Below are positions 62,443 to 64,000 of a stretch of DNA of 64,000 nucleotides, in pieces. The stretch comes from Microbacterium sp. AZCO. Its GTDB lineage: Bacteria; Actinomycetota; Actinomycetes; Actinomycetales; Microbacteriaceae. The notes under the pieces are model-generated. The model did not search any database, was not told the DNA's origin, and was given only the letters and a program-made list of their open reading frames with translations. Numbering within the stretch: position 1 is the stretch's first letter; every line of letters starts with the position of its first letter. Where the stretch lies: positions 2,976,001 to 3,040,000 of the forward strand of contig NZ_CP154857.1 of assembly GCF_039614715.1 (NCBI RefSeq). The letters run 5' to 3'. The position numbers and the translations under genes are program-made.

Positions 62443-64000
62443 CTACGGCTGCTGCGGGGCGTTCGCCGCGGCGAGGAGGCCGTCGATCATCTCGGGCGAG
62501 ACGTCGCCGCCCGCCATCATGCCGATGCGGCCGATGGGGAAGGACTCCATCATCTTCTCCATCGAGACACCCTCGGGCATGATCGACGCCGCACCCTCCA
62601 TCATCTGGTTCATGCCGGCCATCGCCGCCTGCACCATGGGGCCTGCGACGGGGTGCGCGAACACCTCGCCGAGCGACGACTCACGCGTGAGCGGCAGGTT
62701 CACCGCGTCGCCCGAGACCGACACGACGGCGGACGAGCGGATGTCGCGGCTCGACGCCCCGACCTCGACCGTGTACGCGCCGCCCTCGACGACCCACCGG
62801 TCGGCGCGGACGTGCCAGTACGAGAGGTCGGCGCGGCGCACCGTGAGCACGACCTCGCGCGACTCGCCCGCCTCGAGCTCGACCGACGCGAAGGCTTTGA
62901 GCTCACGCGGCGCCCGCTGCACCGCCGAACCCGGCAGCGACGTGTAGACCTGCACGATCTCGCGGCCGGCGCGGTCGCCCGTGTTCGTGACCGTGAGCGA
63001 CACCTCGATGTCGCCGTCCGCATCGACCTCGGCCGAGACATCCCCGTACGCGAAGGTCGTGTACGAGAGGCCGTGCCCGAAGGGGAACGCGACGTCCATG
63101 CGGCGCGCGTCGTACCAGCGGTAGCCGACGAAGAGGCCCTCGCCGTAGCGGACGTGACCCTCCTCGCCCGGGAAGTTGAGGAACGCGGGGGTGTCCTCGA
63201 GGCGGTGCGGGATCGTCTCGGCGAGCTTGCCCGACGGGTTGACCACGCCGAACAGCACGTCGGCGGTCGCACCACCGCCCGCCTGCCCGAGCAGCCACGC
63301 CTCGACGATCGCCGGAACGCGCTCGGCGAAGGGCAGCGCGACGACCGAGCCGTTCGAGAGCACGACGACCGTGCGCGGGTTCGCCGCGACGACGGCGTCG
63401 ATGACGGCGAGCTGGTCGGCCGGCAGGTCGATGTCGTCGCGGTCGTACCCCTCCGACTCGAGACGCGCCGGGAGACCTGCGAAAACGACGGCGACGTCGG
63501 CACGGGATGCCGCGGCCACGGCCTCCTCGCGCAGGCGCGCGGTGTCGGCGGGGTCGGCGTCGGCCGACAGCGAGAAGCCGGCCGAGTACGAGGCATCCGG
63601 AGCCGCTGCGCGGATCGCGGTCAGCGCGTCGTCGAGGCGCGTCGGGTGGATCATCGACGACCCGGCCCCCTGGTAGCGCGGCTTCTCGGCGAAGGCGCCG
63701 ATGACCGCGATGCTCGCGTCGGCGGCGAGCGGCAGGACGCGGGCGGGTTCCGCGTTCGACCCCTCGACACGGTCGGGGACCGCACCGTTCTGGCCGACCG
63801 GGGAGTTCTTCAGCAGCACGATCGAGCGCGACGCGGCCTCGCGGGCGAGGGCGTGGTGCGCGTCGACGTCGAGCGGCCCCGCGACCCGCGGCGTCGCCGC
63901 CCAGCGGGTCGCGAGGTGCGCGATGCGCGCGGCCGAGGCATCCAGCACCGACTCGTCGAGCTCTCCCGCGGCGACGGCCGCGACGAGCTTCTCGTCGGTC
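62443..64000 (-). CDS. Beta-glucosidase-type glycosidase, GH3 (C-terminal part)
   Basis: 519 codons visible; the N-terminal barrel with the catalytic Asp lies beyond the right edge. Present are the end of the barrel (TDEKLVAAVAAGELDESVLD), the second alpha/beta domain (REAASRSIVLLKN, IAVIGAFAEKPRYQGAGSSMIHP, AVVFAGLPARLESEGYDRDDIDLPADQLAVIDAV), and the fibronectin-III-like domain (GLFVGYRWYDARRMDVAFPFGHGLSYTTF). About 20 residues near LLKNSPVGQNGAVPDRVEGSNAEPARVLPLAAD are encoded by a repeat copy in frame. A Met-rich C-terminal tail (about the last 90 residues) follows. No secretion signal can be judged. Confidence 0.9.
   Translation of the reverse strand, partial: TDEKLVAAVAAGELDESVLDASAARIAHLATRWAATPRVAGPLDVDAHHALAREAASRSIVLLKNSPVGQNGAVPDRVEGSNAEPARVLPLAADASIAVIGAFAEKPRYQGAGSSMIHPTRLDDALTAIRAAAPDASYSAGFSLSADADPADTARLREEAVAAASRADVAVVFAGLPARLESEGYDRDDIDLPADQLAVIDAVVAANPRTVVVLSNGSVVALPFAERVPAIVEAWLLGQAGGGATADVLFGVVNPSGKLAETIPHRLEDTPAFLNFPGEEGHVRYGEGLFVGYRWYDARRMDVAFPFGHGLSYTTFAYGDVSAEVDADGDIEVSLTVTNTGDRAGREIVQVYTSLPGSAVQRAPRELKAFASVELEAGESREVVLTVRRADLSYWHVRADRWVVEGGAYTVEVGASSRDIRSSAVVSVSGDAVNLPLTRESSLGEVFAHPVAGPMVQAAMAGMNQMMEGAASIMPEGVSMEKMMESFPIGRIGMMAGGDVSPEMIDGLLAAANAPQQP
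63754..63782. repeat. Repeat copy inserted in frame in the GH3 gene
   Basis: GTTCGACCCCTCGACACGGT and nine further bases match the intergenic repeat with two changes. On the coding strand it reads AVPDRVEGSN, placed between LLKN and VLPLAA, positions that are normally a short loop in GH3 enzymes. Confidence 0.88.

Overview
The window is high-GC DNA with actinobacterial gene organisation: GTG/TTG starts, ATGA and GTGA start/stop overlaps, and lipoprotein sugar-binding proteins. The gene content, the frequent GGATGCC/GGCATCC words and the intergenic repeat with core CCTCGACAAGCTCGGGGACC all suggest Microbacteriaceae, most likely Microbacterium or a close relative (inference; no rRNA gene is present). 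I see no phage, IS, CRISPR, tRNA or rRNA.

Most of the window is a carbohydrate-utilisation region. (1) 1-5075: an alpha-glucoside locus (partial permease, binding protein, GH13 alpha-glucosidase, LacI regulator). (2) 5183-7658: photolyase and an aldo/keto reductase. (3) 7800-16299: a beta-galactoside locus (GH42, MalF, MalG, binding protein) divergent from its LacI regulator and followed by a secreted multidomain esterase; all three transcription units carry the operator TGTGAACGTGCACA or close variants. (4) 16386-25100: housekeeping and mixed genes (LLM oxidoreductase, MarR/VOC pair, TM2-PASTA-Ltp membrane protein, 13E12-type HNH protein, PhzF, prephenate dehydratase, phosphoglucomutase). 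(5) 25171-25938: a dense intergenic repeat array.

(6) 25965-39981: a 14-kb leftward run, read as binding protein, MalF, MalG, DUF624, GH42, GH35, then Gfo/Idh/MocA oxidoreductase, DUF993 aldolase-like protein, TIM-barrel isomerase, LacI and glycerate kinase. The last block looks like an uncharacterised oxidative sugar pathway that may end in glycerate. (7) 40149-46584: GH43/130-like propeller, a second oxidoreductase, a DUF6807 (PmoA-family) protein, an ABC exporter and a degenerate M24 peptidase-like protein. (8) 46664-54939: LacI, then an oxidoreductase, NAD-dependent sugar dehydrogenase/epimerase, KdgD, mandelate-racemase-family dehydratase or cycloisomerase, and 2-oxoglutarate-semialdehyde dehydrogenase, which fits sugar-acid oxidation to 2-oxoglutarate; another LacI gene lies convergent. 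(9) 55179-60008: galE, a small membrane protein, and a LacI gene divergent from galTK, which has a clear leaderless, operator-flanked promoter. (10) 60123-64000: DUF4190 protein, alpha/beta hydrolase and a GH3 glycosidase cut by the window edge.

The enzymes taken together (two GH42, GH35, GH13, GH3, Leloir genes, sugar-acid oxidation) point to uptake and breakdown of plant-derived galactosides, glucosides and sugar acids. Six LacI-family genes and at least four distinct operator types imply local, substrate-specific control. Repeat families are prominent: the CCTCGACAAGCTCGG element occurs between genes, as hairpins, and in frame inside two genes; a second hairpin family and a 57-bp tandem repeat fill other gaps.
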